Positions 17,490 to 26,325 of a DNA stretch of 64,000 bases are shown here, one piece after another; position 1 is the first letter of the stretch; every line of letters starts with the position of its first letter. The stretch is from NCBI RefSeq assembly GCF_005484965.1, contig NZ_CP034036.1, positions 4,827,703 to 4,891,702 of the forward strand. The letters are read 5' to 3'. The position numbers and the translations under genes are program-made. The notes beneath the pieces were generated by a model. That model was given only the letters and a program-made list of their open reading frames with translations. It made no database searches and was not told where the DNA came from. This stretch comes from Brenneria nigrifluens DSM 30175 = ATCC 13028 (GTDB lineage: Bacteria > Pseudomonadota > Gammaproteobacteria > Enterobacterales > Enterobacteriaceae).

Positions 17490-18909
17490 AGGCGGTCACC
17501 TCTATCGCTGACAGCGGCGCCGTCAGCGCCATAAAATAACGGCGCAACAGGTTTCGCGCCACCAACAGGCGATAGGCGCCGCTGGCGCGGAAGTCACTCA
17601 ACGGCGTGTAATCTTGCGCCAGCGCCAGCGCGGCTAATTCGATGGTGGCGCGTTGCCACGGCCTGCCGATTAATGCCTGTTCACAAGCCGACGCCCGTTT
17701 GGGCGTGGCAGCCATGCCGCCGAATGCAATGTACGCCTGGCGCACCATCCCCTGTTCGACCACCAGATTAAAGGCGCCGCATACGGCGGAAATATCGTCC
17801 TCCAGGCGCTTGGAGACTTTCCAGGCGCGGAACGCCGGCGGCGCGCTGGCCGGCAGCACAATACGTTCGATAAACTCCCCCGGCTGTAATGCGGTCTGCC
17901 GGTAATCAAGAAAGAACTTGCTCAGCGGCAGTTCACGCCGGGCCTCTCCCCGGCGTAACACCAACGCGGCATCCAGCGCCAGCAACAACGGCGCGCTATC
18001 GCCAATCGGCGAGGCATTGGCAATATTGCCGCCCAGCGTGGCTTGATTGCGGATCTGCCGGGAAGCGAAACGCGCCAGTAGTTCACCAAACGCCGGATGA
18101 TAATCGGCCAGCATGAGATAAACGTCGCTCAATGCCGCGCCGGCGCCAATCTCCAGCCGTTCCCCGCGGGTGATTTGTTTCAGTTCCGGCACCTGGCCGA
18201 TGGCAATCATTAGCGGCAAGTCCTGATGGCATTGCGTCACCTCCAGCGCCAGATCGGTCCCGCCGGCCAATAGGCGCGCCTGCGGGTTTTGCCGGTACAT
18301 CGCCGCCAGTTCATCAATGTTCTGCGGCAACAGGCAGCGTTTTCCGGCCGCCTGCAATGACGTAGCCAACGGGATGCGCCGCAAGCGCTGCAACGTTTGC
18401 GCCTGTTGCCGATCGAACTCATCGACCGGACGCTGTTCGCACGCCTGCCGCGCCGCCGCCATAATGGGCCGGTAGCCGGTGCAGCGGCACAGGTTACCCG
18501 CTAGCGCCTGCAATATTTCCCCGCGTGGGTAATCATCACCGCTCTTTTGCAGGCAGAATATCGACATCACCACCCCCGGCGTGCAGAAGCCGCATTGCGA
18601 TCCATGGCAATCCACCATGGCCTGCTGCACGCTGTGCAACTTACCGTTTTGCCGCAAATCTTCGACGGTAATCAGCTGCTTGCCATGCAGCTCGCTGACA
18701 AACGTCAGGCATGCATTGATGCTGCGGTAGCGCAACCTGTCGCCGTCCGGCTCCGCCAGCGCCACGGTACAGGCGCCGCAATCCCCGGAGGCGCAACCTT
18801 CCTTGGTGCCGCAGCGGCCTAAATTCCGGCGCAGGTAGTTCAAGACCGTGGTGTTGGGATTGATATCCGCTTCGTTTTTTAACGTCTGGTTCAATAGAAA
18901 CTGGATCAT
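17482..18909 (-). CDS. xdhA: xanthine dehydrogenase, 2Fe-2S/FAD subunit
   Basis: A 475-residue subunit with two parts. Residues 1-160 hold both 2Fe-2S clusters: GCASGDCGACTV, then SQCGFCTPGVV and NLCRCTGYRPI. The remainder is a CO-dehydrogenase-type FAD domain, with LLAGGTDLALEV and TLGGNIANASPIGDSAPLL contacting the flavin. It carries electrons from the Mo subunit to NAD. Its ATG overlaps the guaD stop by four bases (ATGA), indicating translational coupling. Confidence 0.95.
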   Translation of the reverse strand: MIQFLLNQTLKNEADINPNTTVLNYLRRNLGRCGTKEGCASGDCGACTVALAEPDGDRLRYRSINACLTFVSELHGKQLITVEDLRQNGKLHSVQQAMVDCHGSQCGFCTPGVVMSIFCLQKSGDDYPRGEILQALAGNLCRCTGYRPIMAAARQACEQRPVDEFDRQQAQTLQRLRRIPLATSLQAAGKRCLLPQNIDELAAMYRQNPQARLLAGGTDLALEVTQCHQDLPLMIAIGQVPELKQITRGERLEIGAGAALSDVYLMLADYHPAFGELLARFASRQIRNQATLGGNIANASPIGDSAPLLLALDAALVLRRGEARRELPLSKFFLDYRQTALQPGEFIERIVLPASAPPAFRAWKVSKRLEDDISAVCGAFNLVVEQGMVRQAYIAFGGMAATPKRASACEQALIGRPWQRATIELAALALAQDYTPLSDFRASGAYRLLVARNLLRRYFMALTAPLSAIEVTAYE

Positions 18910-20237
18910 GCCGCCTCCTTGGCCTCGCCGGATTGATACACCACTTTGCCGTCGACATAGGTGCGATAAATGTTGCGATCGTCCCCCAGCGTCATCAGTA
19001 CGAACAATTGATCGGCCAGTTGGCGGCTGTTTGCATGGCGCAGTGCCTGCAAGGCGGAAACCGCCGGATCCAGCACCACAAAGTCCGCTTCTTTGCCAAC
19101 CGTAAAGTTGCCGATATTGGCTTCCAGCCCCAGGGCGCGCGCGCCGCCAAGCGTGGCATGATAGAACGCTTCGCCGGCGGAAAGTCGATAATGCTGCAAC
19201 TGTCCCACTTTGTAGGCCTCCCCCAGCGTTTGCAGCATATTGAAGGTGGTGCCCGCCCCCACATCGGTACCTATTCCCACATTTACCTGTTTCTGCCAGG
19301 CCTTTTGCATATTGAACAAGCCGCTGCCCAGAAACAGATTGGAGGTCGGGCAGAAAGCGATCGCGGAATGGGTATCATGCAGGCAGTTCCATTCTTCCTC
19401 TTCCAGGTGCAGGCAGTGGGCAAATACGCTTTTGCGGCCGGTCAGCCCATACTGGTGGTAGACATCCAGATAACCGCTGTTTTCCGGGAACAGTTCTTTT
19501 ACCCACGCCACTTCGTCCGGGGTTTCGCTCAGATGCGTATGCAGATAAACGTCGGGGAATTCTTTGTGCAGGCGCTGCACCTGCGCCAGCAGTTCCGGGG
19601 TGCTGGTCGGCGCAAAACGCGGGGTGATGGCATAACTCAGGCGCTGCTTGCCATGCCAGCGCAAAATCAGTTCGCGCGTTTGCAGATAGCTTTGCATCGG
19701 AGTTTCCAGCAGCGCTTGCGGCGCGTGGCGATCCATCATCACCTTGCCGGCAATCAGACGCATGTTCAGCCTTGCCGCTTGTTCAAACAGCGCCTCTACG
19801 GACTGTGGATGAATCGTGCCGAATACCAGCGCCGTCGTTGTGCCGTTACTCAGGAGTTGTTGTAGGAAAAACGCCGACATCCGCTCGGCATGCTGCTTGC
19901 AGCAATATTGGCTTTCCGTCGGGAAAGTATATTGCTGGAGCCACGACAATAGTTGCTCGCCGTAGGCGCCGATCATCTCGGTCTGTGGATAATGAATATG
20001 TGTGTCTATAAAGCCTGGCACGATCAGCTTGTCGCGGTAATCCGTCACCTCAACGCCGGCGTGCAGCAATGCCTCGCCCTGCCCCCAACCGCCATACCAC
20101 GCAATGGTGCCGCCATTGAGCAGCATCAGCCCGTCGGGGATGTGCCGAATATGTTGCTCCAGTTGCTGTGGTTGAGCCACACAGGCTGCAATATCGAAAA
20201 AATTGCCGCGAATAGCCGTAGTGAATGACATGTTCAT
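18906..20237 (-). CDS. guaD: guanine deaminase
   Basis: A 443-residue zinc amidohydrolase that converts guanine to xanthine, feeding the xanthine dehydrogenase encoded downstream. The metal-binding motif FIDTHIHYPQTE is at about residue 76, followed by YLHTHLSETPDE, SVFAHCLHLEEEEW and VGIGTDVGAGTTFNML with the last metal ligand Asp. Start chosen at 20237 with AGAGGA upstream. It is the first gene of guaD-xdhABC, with sigma-54-type, NtrC-like and PurR-like elements in the 330 bp upstream. Confidence 0.94.
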   Translation of the reverse strand: MNMSFTTAIRGNFFDIAACVAQPQQLEQHIRHIPDGLMLLNGGTIAWYGGWGQGEALLHAGVEVTDYRDKLIVPGFIDTHIHYPQTEMIGAYGEQLLSWLQQYTFPTESQYCCKQHAERMSAFFLQQLLSNGTTTALVFGTIHPQSVEALFEQAARLNMRLIAGKVMMDRHAPQALLETPMQSYLQTRELILRWHGKQRLSYAITPRFAPTSTPELLAQVQRLHKEFPDVYLHTHLSETPDEVAWVKELFPENSGYLDVYHQYGLTGRKSVFAHCLHLEEEEWNCLHDTHSAIAFCPTSNLFLGSGLFNMQKAWQKQVNVGIGTDVGAGTTFNMLQTLGEAYKVGQLQHYRLSAGEAFYHATLGGARALGLEANIGNFTVGKEADFVVLDPAVSALQALRHANSRQLADQLFVLMTLGDDRNIYRTYVDGKVVYQSGEAKEAA

Positions 20238-20333
20238 TACCGTATTTCCTCTATCCCAAACCGCACTCGTTTTCTCTGTGCTGGGGCGACCCTGTCGGCG
20301 GTTTTTTATCGATCGCAGGTGTTAACCAAAAGT

Positions 20334-20351
20334 TAGCAATTTACATACCAG
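20334..20351 (-). promoter_or_regulatory. predicted sigma-54 promoter of guaD-xdhABC
   Basis: Minus strand CTGGTATGTAAATTGCTA, with GG-N10-GC spacing. It differs by one base in the first 16 from the hpxO element, which suggests joint control. Predicted leader is about 90 nt. Confidence 0.7.
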
Positions 20352-20428
20352 AATATTTTTTTGTTTTAAAAACAAAAAGATAAAAACATAAAAATAACAA
20401 TCAAAAAAACAGGCGATAACAGGAAAAT

Positions 20429-20444
20429 AAGCAAACGGTTGCTT
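20429..20444. promoter_or_regulatory. PurR-type operator upstream of guaD
   Basis: AAGCAAACGGTTGCTT fits every fixed position of the PurR consensus ANGCAANCGNTTNCNT and forms part of a longer dyad (ATAAGCAA/TTGCTTAT, 20427-20446). PurR responds to guanine and hypoxanthine, which suits guaD. Another LacI-family protein could use the same site. It lies about 105-120 bp upstream of the predicted guaD start site of transcription. Confidence 0.55.
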
Positions 20445-20465
20445 ATGTTGATGAGGTCATAGGAT

Positions 20466-20480
20466 GCACCAATACTGTGC
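20466..20480. promoter_or_regulatory. NtrC-like site upstream of guaD
   Basis: GCACCAATACTGTGC matches the GCAC-N5-TGGTGC dyad with one mismatch. It lies about 115 bp beyond the sigma-54-type element, a usual enhancer distance. Confidence 0.5.
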
Positions 20481-20600
20481 GTATGAATGAAATGAAGAAA
20501 CCGACAACGGCGCCTAAAGGCTGATGGCTCCCTGGAAAATAATGAAACATTGTTTGATAAATTGTTTTAGGTGGTAATGTGTTGTTTTTTTAAAGGTTTT

Positions 20601-20798
20601 ATGTTGCGTAAAAAATTGCGCTGGGATGGGCGTGACCGCCGGGTGATCAACGTCCATCGCGATGTCGTCGCCCGCGGCACCGCGCCGATGATGTCCACGG
20701 TCGGGGCATTCCTGCTATTTGGCGAACAACTGACCGTATCAGGCGTCGTCGGTCTTGGCGCCATCGTGATCGATATCCTGCTGATTTTCAGTCAGGGA
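20601..20798 (+). pseudogene. remnant of an EamA/DMT-family transporter (C-terminal part)
   Basis: A 66-codon stretch within a longer open frame includes ARGTAPMMSTVGAFLLFGEQ and LTVSGVVGLGAIVIDILLIF. This resembles the last two helices of EamA drug/metabolite transporters, where a GE(Q/R)L motif precedes a final hydrophobic helix. The remaining eight helices are absent, so it cannot be a working transporter. It lies between the guaD control region and the amino acid permeases and probably marks an old rearrangement. Confidence 0.55.
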
Positions 20799-20835
20799 AA
20801 TCTTGCCGGCTTTTGCCAGCCCGCCCCGCCCTGGC

Positions 20836-21651
20836 TTAGTGTCTGTTCAACCGTTTTTCCAGCCGACGCGTAATACGGGAAATCGGGTAGCAGTAGAAGA
20901 AAAACAGCAGCAGCAGCGTGAAGTACACCAGAATGGTGAAGTCGATGCGCGACACGGTATTGCTGGCGATGGTGGCCATATCCACCACATCATGCACCCC
21001 CACCAGCGAAGCCAGCGAGGTGCTCATGGTGATGCTGGCATACACGTTCATCCACGGCGGCAGCATACGGCGCACGCACTGCGGCAGAATGATGTAGCGA
21101 AAAATCTGGCTGCGGCGGAAGGCCATCGACTGCGCGGTTTCCCACTGCGTGCTGGGAATGGACTGTACCGCGCCGCGAAAAATTTCCGCAATGATGGCGC
21201 TGGCCGGCAGGCCGAGCCCGATGACTACCTTAATCCAGTCGGGGAAAGGGATATACCTGTGCAGGAAAACGATTTCGAAGGGAAACACATAGGTGGTGAA
21301 GTAAATCAACACCAGCACCGGCGCGTTACGAAAGGCCTGCACCCAGAGATGCGTCGCCGCGCGCAGCGGACGCGAAGGCGCCAGCGACAGGCCGCCCACC
21401 ACCAGCCCCAACAGCGTGCCCAGCAGCATGGCCGACGCGCTAATCCCGATATTGACCCCCAGCCCCCGAAACAGCGCCGGCAGCCAGATCCACAGTTGCG
21501 CTACGGCAAGCGGCGCGCTGTCGGTGACCGCCCAGAGCAGATTCAGCGCCACGATCGCCAGCAGCATGATCACCCAGAAATCGGACAATACCGCGCCAAG
21601 GAGCGGTCGGTTTTTATGCGGGACCGTTTTTATCACGACATCATTGGCCAT
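20836..21651 (-). CDS. amino acid ABC transporter permease
   Basis: A 271-residue inner-membrane permease of the HisM/GlnP family. Visible segments are VQAFRNAPVLVLIYFTTYVF and the ATPase-docking loop QWETAQSMAFRRSQIFRYII followed by LPQCVRRMLPPWMNVYASI. It overlaps the upstream permease by 11 bases. It is the last gene of a binding protein-permease-permease operon that has no ATPase gene. Confidence 0.9.
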   Translation of the reverse strand: MANDVVIKTVPHKNRPLLGAVLSDFWVIMLLAIVALNLLWAVTDSAPLAVAQLWIWLPALFRGLGVNIGISASAMLLGTLLGLVVGGLSLAPSRPLRAATHLWVQAFRNAPVLVLIYFTTYVFPFEIVFLHRYIPFPDWIKVVIGLGLPASAIIAEIFRGAVQSIPSTQWETAQSMAFRRSQIFRYIILPQCVRRMLPPWMNVYASITMSTSLASLVGVHDVVDMATIASNTVSRIDFTILVYFTLLLLFFFYCYPISRITRRLEKRLNRH

Positions 21652-22393
21652 AGCCCGGCATCCTCAGGTGATTCTCCAGCCATCTCCCGGCCACGCTGAC
21701 CAGCCAGGTCAGCACGGCGAAATAGATCAGAATAAGCAGGATCAACTCCAGTACGTTGTCGCGCTGCGACCAGATCATGATGGACTGATAGGTCACATCA
21801 CCCACGGCGATGGCCGACGCTATCGCCGTCATTTTGACCAGGTCCACCAGATTATTGATCAGCGACGGGAGAGCGAAACGCACCGCCAGCGGCAGCTGCA
21901 CATACCAGAAAATCTGCCGCCGGCTGAACGCCATCGAACGGGAGGCCTCCAGCGTAATCGACGGCACCGCTTCAACGCCGGCGCGCAGCGCTTCGGCATG
22001 GAACACCGCCTTGTGCAGGGATACCACCAGCACCACCCACGCCAGCGGTGAAATCGGGCTGCCGCCCTCCAGATGCTGGCTGATCAGCATATTGAGCACC
22101 AGGAAAGCAAAATAGAGCTGTACCAGCGTCGGCGTATTGCGGATCAGTTCAACAAAGGCGCCGACCGGCGCGGCCAGCCAGCGCCGCGGGCTGGTCAGCA
22201 GCGCGGTAATAATCACCCCCGCCAGCAGGCTGCACGGGATGGTCAGCAAACAGAGCTCAAGGGAAACCCCCATGCCGCTGAGAAACGCCGCCCGGTCGAC
22301 CGGGTCCAGCACGAATGAATAGTTCAGACCCAGCGGTTTGAAAAACTCCACCAGCCCGGTCAGGAAAGAGTCCGTCATCATCGTCCTCCCCAC
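21641..22393 (-). CDS. amino acid ABC transporter permease
   Basis: A 250-residue permease, partner of the one at 20836. It shows ELIRNTPTLVQLYFAFLVLN and the coupling loop SITLEASRSMAFSRRQIFWY followed by VQLPLAVRFALPSLINNLV. It is second in the operon, 95 bp after the binding protein. Together the two permeases would form the channel for the ligand bound by the protein at 22489. Confidence 0.9.
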   Translation of the reverse strand: MGRTMMTDSFLTGLVEFFKPLGLNYSFVLDPVDRAAFLSGMGVSLELCLLTIPCSLLAGVIITALLTSPRRWLAAPVGAFVELIRNTPTLVQLYFAFLVLNMLISQHLEGGSPISPLAWVVLVVSLHKAVFHAEALRAGVEAVPSITLEASRSMAFSRRQIFWYVQLPLAVRFALPSLINNLVDLVKMTAIASAIAVGDVTYQSIMIWSQRDNVLELILLILIYFAVLTWLVSVAGRWLENHLRMPGYGQ

Positions 22394-22488
22394 GGCGTTG
22401 CGGCCGCCGCTATCATGATGTTATTCCCTCTTTCTCGCCGCTCAGGAAGCCGGTTCCAACGGCGCCGCCGGCCATCTCTGCGCGGCCG

Positions 22489-23337
22489 TCAGCCGTTGCC
22501 GCCGAATTTGGCGTGCAGTTCCTGCAATATGGGGTTGGGCGGGGCGATGCCCAGCCGTTTTTCCGTCTCGATGAGCCAGCCGCCGTGGTGCCATGACTGT
22601 ACGACTCGGTCGACGGCGGCGATAGTGTCGGTCTCGCCCTTGCGCGTCCACACCACCGAGTCCGATGACAGGATCTCACCGGGAATGGCTACGTGGTAGT
22701 CCGCCCACTCTCCGCCCTTGCGCACCAGAGGATGTATCAGGGTGGAGTCATGCACCGCCGCCACGCACTGGTTTCCCTTCAGGGCCAGCAGTGAATCGGA
22801 CGAACTCTTGAAGCCTTTGACCTGCGCGCCGTAGTCCGCGGTCAGCGGGCGGGCGAAATTGCTGCCCTGCGAAAGGCAGACGGGTTTGCCGCGCAGATCC
22901 TCCCAGCGGGAGATGCCGCTGTTGCGCAGCGTCAGGGCCGCTCCTCCCACACGGTAGTAGGGGGTCGGCGCGTAGCCCAGAATCTCGGCGCGTTCCTTGG
23001 TCAGATCCATGGAGGCGATCAGCAGATCCACCTTGCCGGAGAGCAGAAACTGAGCGCGGGTGGCGGTCTGCACCTGCACCAGTTCCGTCTCGACCCCCAG
23101 CCCCTCGGCCAGCTTGCGCGCCAGTTCCGGGTTCCAGCCGATTAATTGCCGGGTTGCGGGGTCAATCGAACCGAAATCCCCGCCGTTGACCAGAACGCCG
23201 ATAGTGACCTTGCCGCGGGATTTTATTTTGTCCAGCGTGGCGTCGGCCTGCGCCATGTTCGGTAATAGCGCCGCCATTACGAGAGGCATAAACCATTTGC
23301 GCCACGCGGTCCGGCGCTGATATTTATTTATCTTCAT
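22489..23337 (-). CDS. amino acid ABC transporter substrate-binding protein
   Basis: A 282-residue family 3 binding protein with a signal peptide of about 31 residues (hydrophobic FMPLVMAALLPNMAQA). The mature part starts TLDKIKSRGKVTIGVLVNGG and contains the family segment FLLSGKVDLLIASMDLTKER. Two cysteines (in KPVCLSQGS and KGNQCVAAVHD) could form a disulfide in the periplasm. It starts the operon with the two permeases at 21641 and 20836. The neighbouring sulfur genes suggest a sulfur amino acid or related ligand, which is inference only. Confidence 0.88.
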   Translation of the reverse strand: MKINKYQRRTAWRKWFMPLVMAALLPNMAQADATLDKIKSRGKVTIGVLVNGGDFGSIDPATRQLIGWNPELARKLAEGLGVETELVQVQTATRAQFLLSGKVDLLIASMDLTKERAEILGYAPTPYYRVGGAALTLRNSGISRWEDLRGKPVCLSQGSNFARPLTADYGAQVKGFKSSSDSLLALKGNQCVAAVHDSTLIHPLVRKGGEWADYHVAIPGEILSSDSVVWTRKGETDTIAAVDRVVQSWHHGGWLIETEKRLGIAPPNPILQELHAKFGGNG

Positions 23338-23489
23338 CGAATATTCTCATCATCCATTTAAAACCAAGAAAAGATAATTCACTTTTCCCAGTACGTTTTG
23401 ACATTATCGCCAATATATTTATCCAAATAGTTTTCAGGGGCAGGAAAACAACCGACGAAAAAATAAAAAGGTATTTTCCTCTATGGTAA

Positions 23490-24182
23490 TTAGCGCCTCT
23501 GCTTTAACGCCAGCGCCTGATCTTCTTCATTCAGCCTGACCCCCGAGGTCAGACGTTTATAATAAGAGTGGCTGGTGTTTAATGCGCCGATAGGATTATG
23601 CGCCAGCACCCGGTCTTTGACGATCAGGTAGGTGACCGGCGCCGCGGAGTGTTTAATAAATAACGAGTCATGGCCGACGCACAGCCCGCTAATGACGTTT
23701 AAATCCGTTTTTTCCTTATTGCATAATTCCGCCTGCATAAGCGGGTTACACATGGCTTCATACTGACCGGGCTGAATTTTATCCTGATCGTCAATACCGA
23801 CATTGCACTTATCCTGCGCGCCGACTTTGCACAGCACGCCAAATGCCTGCAGGCCGTTGGCGCGCAGGATATCGGCGAAGATGCGGTTCTCGCGAATCAG
23901 GCCGGCGCAGGAGGCGATGCCGATTTTACGCGCCCCAATCTTTTTGGCGAAAACAATAATCTCCTCCACCCGCGTCAACTGGCCGTAATACTGTCCTTCC
24001 ACCTGCGCGGAGGCTTGCATAATCTTCGCCACCTGCTCATCGTCCGCGTACCTGCCCAGGCTAACCTGCAGCAGGTCGTCACTCTCCGGCGCCGTGGTCA
24101 GACACTTCCTTGGGAATTCACTATCCTGACTCTGACAATTGAGGAAATTACATTCCGTACAGCTAAATTTATTGGCCACCAC
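23490..24182 (-). CDS. DUF1847 cysteine-rich metal-binding protein
   Basis: A 230-residue protein of the DUF1847 family, whose biochemical role is not known to me. The N-terminus carries the pattern CTECNFLNCQ and a further Cys near residue 27, typical of the predicted metal-binding region. The rest contains GARKIGIASCAGLIRENRIF and LNVISGLCVGHDSLFIKHS, with conserved cysteines spaced as in a redox or metal site. It lies upstream of the amino acid ABC operon on the same strand, 152 bp away, and may be functionally linked to it. Not recognised beyond the family. Confidence 0.75.
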   Translation of the reverse strand: MVANKFSCTECNFLNCQSQDSEFPRKCLTTAPESDDLLQVSLGRYADDEQVAKIMQASAQVEGQYYGQLTRVEEIIVFAKKIGARKIGIASCAGLIRENRIFADILRANGLQAFGVLCKVGAQDKCNVGIDDQDKIQPGQYEAMCNPLMQAELCNKEKTDLNVISGLCVGHDSLFIKHSAAPVTYLIVKDRVLAHNPIGALNTSHSYYKRLTSGVRLNEEDQALALKQRR

Positions 24183-24365
24183 ACAACTCCATAACCTATA
24201 GCCTGAGCTTCCTTACAAAATAAAGGGTGACGGCCGGAGTTGGAAACTGATGATTCTGTCTATCGATAGTATAAATATGACAATCAAGCAATCACGCCCG
24301 GTATTCAATCGCGGGCAGGGCGCGGAAAATTAGCATATGTTATATCGTAATACGGAATTAAATAT

Positions 24366-24493
24366 ATATACCCGTCATACTTCAAGTTGCAGGTGCGTTG
24401 GCTTTCCTCACTCACCCCGGTCACTTACTGGTGTAAGCTCCCGGGGATTCGCTGCGTCGCCGCCTTCCTGCAACTCGAATTATTTAGGGTATA
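24366..24493. repeat. ERIC intergenic repeat
   Basis: A 128-bp imperfect palindrome. Its ends are TATACCCGTCATACTTCAAG and the matching CAACTCGAATTATTTAGGG, and its centre carries the well-known ERIC core CTCACCCCGGTCACTTACTG followed by GTAAGCTCCCGGGGATTC. ERIC elements are confined to Enterobacterales and relatives. It lies between the DUF1847 gene and the rhodanese gene. Confidence 0.93.
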
Positions 24494-24688
24494 AAATAAT
24501 GCTATTGAAAAATTACGCTTTAATTATCTGATATTGTCGTTTGACCGCTCTTTTTATTTATGCGGAGAATAGCAATTCTGTTTACCATTTAGCTAATAAT
24601 TAATGACATTAAAATAACATTAATTTGTCGCCTCGCCGCCCGAAAGATTACCGCTCCGATGTTCAATTCACGTAATTAAGGAAACCCG

Positions 24689-26317
24689 ATGTCCATATCC
24701 TCCTCTGACCGGCCTCTGCCGCAGTCGCTCACTCCCCGGCAGCTGCGCGACGCGCTCGATGCCGCCACGGAAATTGCCCTGATCGACGTCCGGGAGCATG
24801 GGTTATATACCCGCGGCCATCTGCTGCTGGCCGCTAATGCGCCGCTGTGGCGACTGGGGCTGCTGATTGGCGATTTGGTGCCGCGTCGCGCAACGCGCAT
24901 CGTGCTGATTGACGAAGACGGTTCCCTGCTGGAAGAAGCCGCCCGGCGCCTTGAGCGTCTCGGCTATGGCAATCTGGCGCTGCTGAGCGGCGGAACCCTG
25001 GCCTGGCAGGCCGCCGGGCTGGAAATCTTTATTGATGAGAACGTTCCCAGCAAAGCGCTGGGCGAAGTCATTGAGGTAGAGGCTCATACGCCGAACATTT
25101 CGGTGGAGGAGCTACGCCGGCGCCAGGCGAACGGCGAAAAGCTGGTGATCGTCGATGGGCGCACGCCGGAAGAGTTCGCCAATTTCAGCCTGCCGGGCGC
25201 CCACAATATTCCCAATGGCGAACTGCCTTACCGCATCCGGGAACTGGCGCCCGATGCGCAGACGATGGTGGTGGTGAACTGCGCCGGACGCACGCGCAGC
25301 ATTGTCGGCGCGCAGACGCTGATCGACGGCGGCCTGCCCAATCCGGTCGTCGCCTTGACCAACGGCACCATGGCCTGGCTGCTGGCGGACCTGCCGCTGG
25401 AGCAGGGGCGGCGGACCGCGCTGCCGCAGCCGGGCGCCGAAAACCTGAGCGCCGCCCGCGAACAGGCGCGCCGACTGACGCAACGGGCCGGGATCGCGAC
25501 TATCGACGCGCCGGCGCTGGCCGCTCTGCGCGCCGATGCCGAACGTACGCTGTATCAATTTGATACTCGCACGCACGACGAATATCAGGCCGGCCATCTG
25601 CCCGGTTTCCGCTGGGCGCCGGGCGGTCAGCTGGTTCAGGCGACCGATCGTTTCGCCGCGGCGCGCGGCGCGCGCATTGTGCTGGCGGACTGGGACGGCG
25701 TTCGCGCCCGGCATACCGCCGCGTGGCTGCGGCGGCTGGGCGGGTTTGAGATCTTTCTCTATGAACCCGGTGCGGATGATGAGCGGGAACAGGGGCCGTC
25801 AACGCCGCTCGTCCTGCGCGATAGCGCGCTGCCGCCGGCAACGGAAATTGCACCCCGGCAGCTCAGCCAACTGCTGGAGCGGCAGGCGGCTCAGGTTATT
25901 GACGTGGATGATAGCCTGCGCTTTATTCGCCGGCATATCGCCGGCGCGCGCTTTATCGCCCCGCATCGCCTGACGGAATGGCTGCCGAAGCTGGCCGCGG
26001 CGGACGATGGGCGCCAGTGGGTGCTGACCTCTAACGATGGCGTGCTGGCCGGCCTGATCGCCGGCGAACTACAGCGCTACGACATCAGCGCCGCGGCGCT
26101 GGCGGGGGGCAATCAGGCGTGGTTCGCCGCCGGTTTGCCGGTGGAAAGCGGCGATGAAAACATTCTCACCGCCGAGGAAGACCGGCAGCACAACGGCTAT
26201 AGCGTCAGCGATCCGGCGCGGCGCGATCGGCTGTTCCGGGACTATCTGGACTGGGAAATCGGCCTGGTGCGGCAGTTGGAGCAACCGGGCGGCGAACTGC
26301 GCTTTAACCTGCCGTGA
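24689..26317 (+). CDS. four-domain rhodanese-like protein
   Basis: A 542-residue protein built from four tandem rhodanese domains: about residues 12-115, 135-240, 265-370 and 385-490. Only the second has a catalytic cysteine loop, C198-AGRTR. The equivalent loops of the others read IDEDGS, ADWDGVRAR and TSNDGV, so they are inactive or structural. A short tail resembling YSVSDPARRDRLFRDYLDWE ends the protein. It would move sulfane sulfur from a persulfide to an acceptor. It is followed, on the opposite strand, by a cystathionine-lyase remnant and a cysteine-dioxygenase-like gene, which implies a cysteine-sulfur pathway. Start chosen for the AAGGAAA before it. Confidence 0.88.
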   Translation: MSISSSDRPLPQSLTPRQLRDALDAATEIALIDVREHGLYTRGHLLLAANAPLWRLGLLIGDLVPRRATRIVLIDEDGSLLEEAARRLERLGYGNLALLSGGTLAWQAAGLEIFIDENVPSKALGEVIEVEAHTPNISVEELRRRQANGEKLVIVDGRTPEEFANFSLPGAHNIPNGELPYRIRELAPDAQTMVVVNCAGRTRSIVGAQTLIDGGLPNPVVALTNGTMAWLLADLPLEQGRRTALPQPGAENLSAAREQARRLTQRAGIATIDAPALAALRADAERTLYQFDTRTHDEYQAGHLPGFRWAPGGQLVQATDRFAAARGARIVLADWDGVRARHTAAWLRRLGGFEIFLYEPGADDEREQGPSTPLVLRDSALPPATEIAPRQLSQLLERQAAQVIDVDDSLRFIRRHIAGARFIAPHRLTEWLPKLAAADDGRQWVLTSNDGVLAGLIAGELQRYDISAAALAGGNQAWFAAGLPVESGDENILTAEEDRQHNGYSVSDPARRDRLFRDYLDWEIGLVRQLEQPGGELRFNLP

Positions 26318-26325
26318 TCGGCGTA

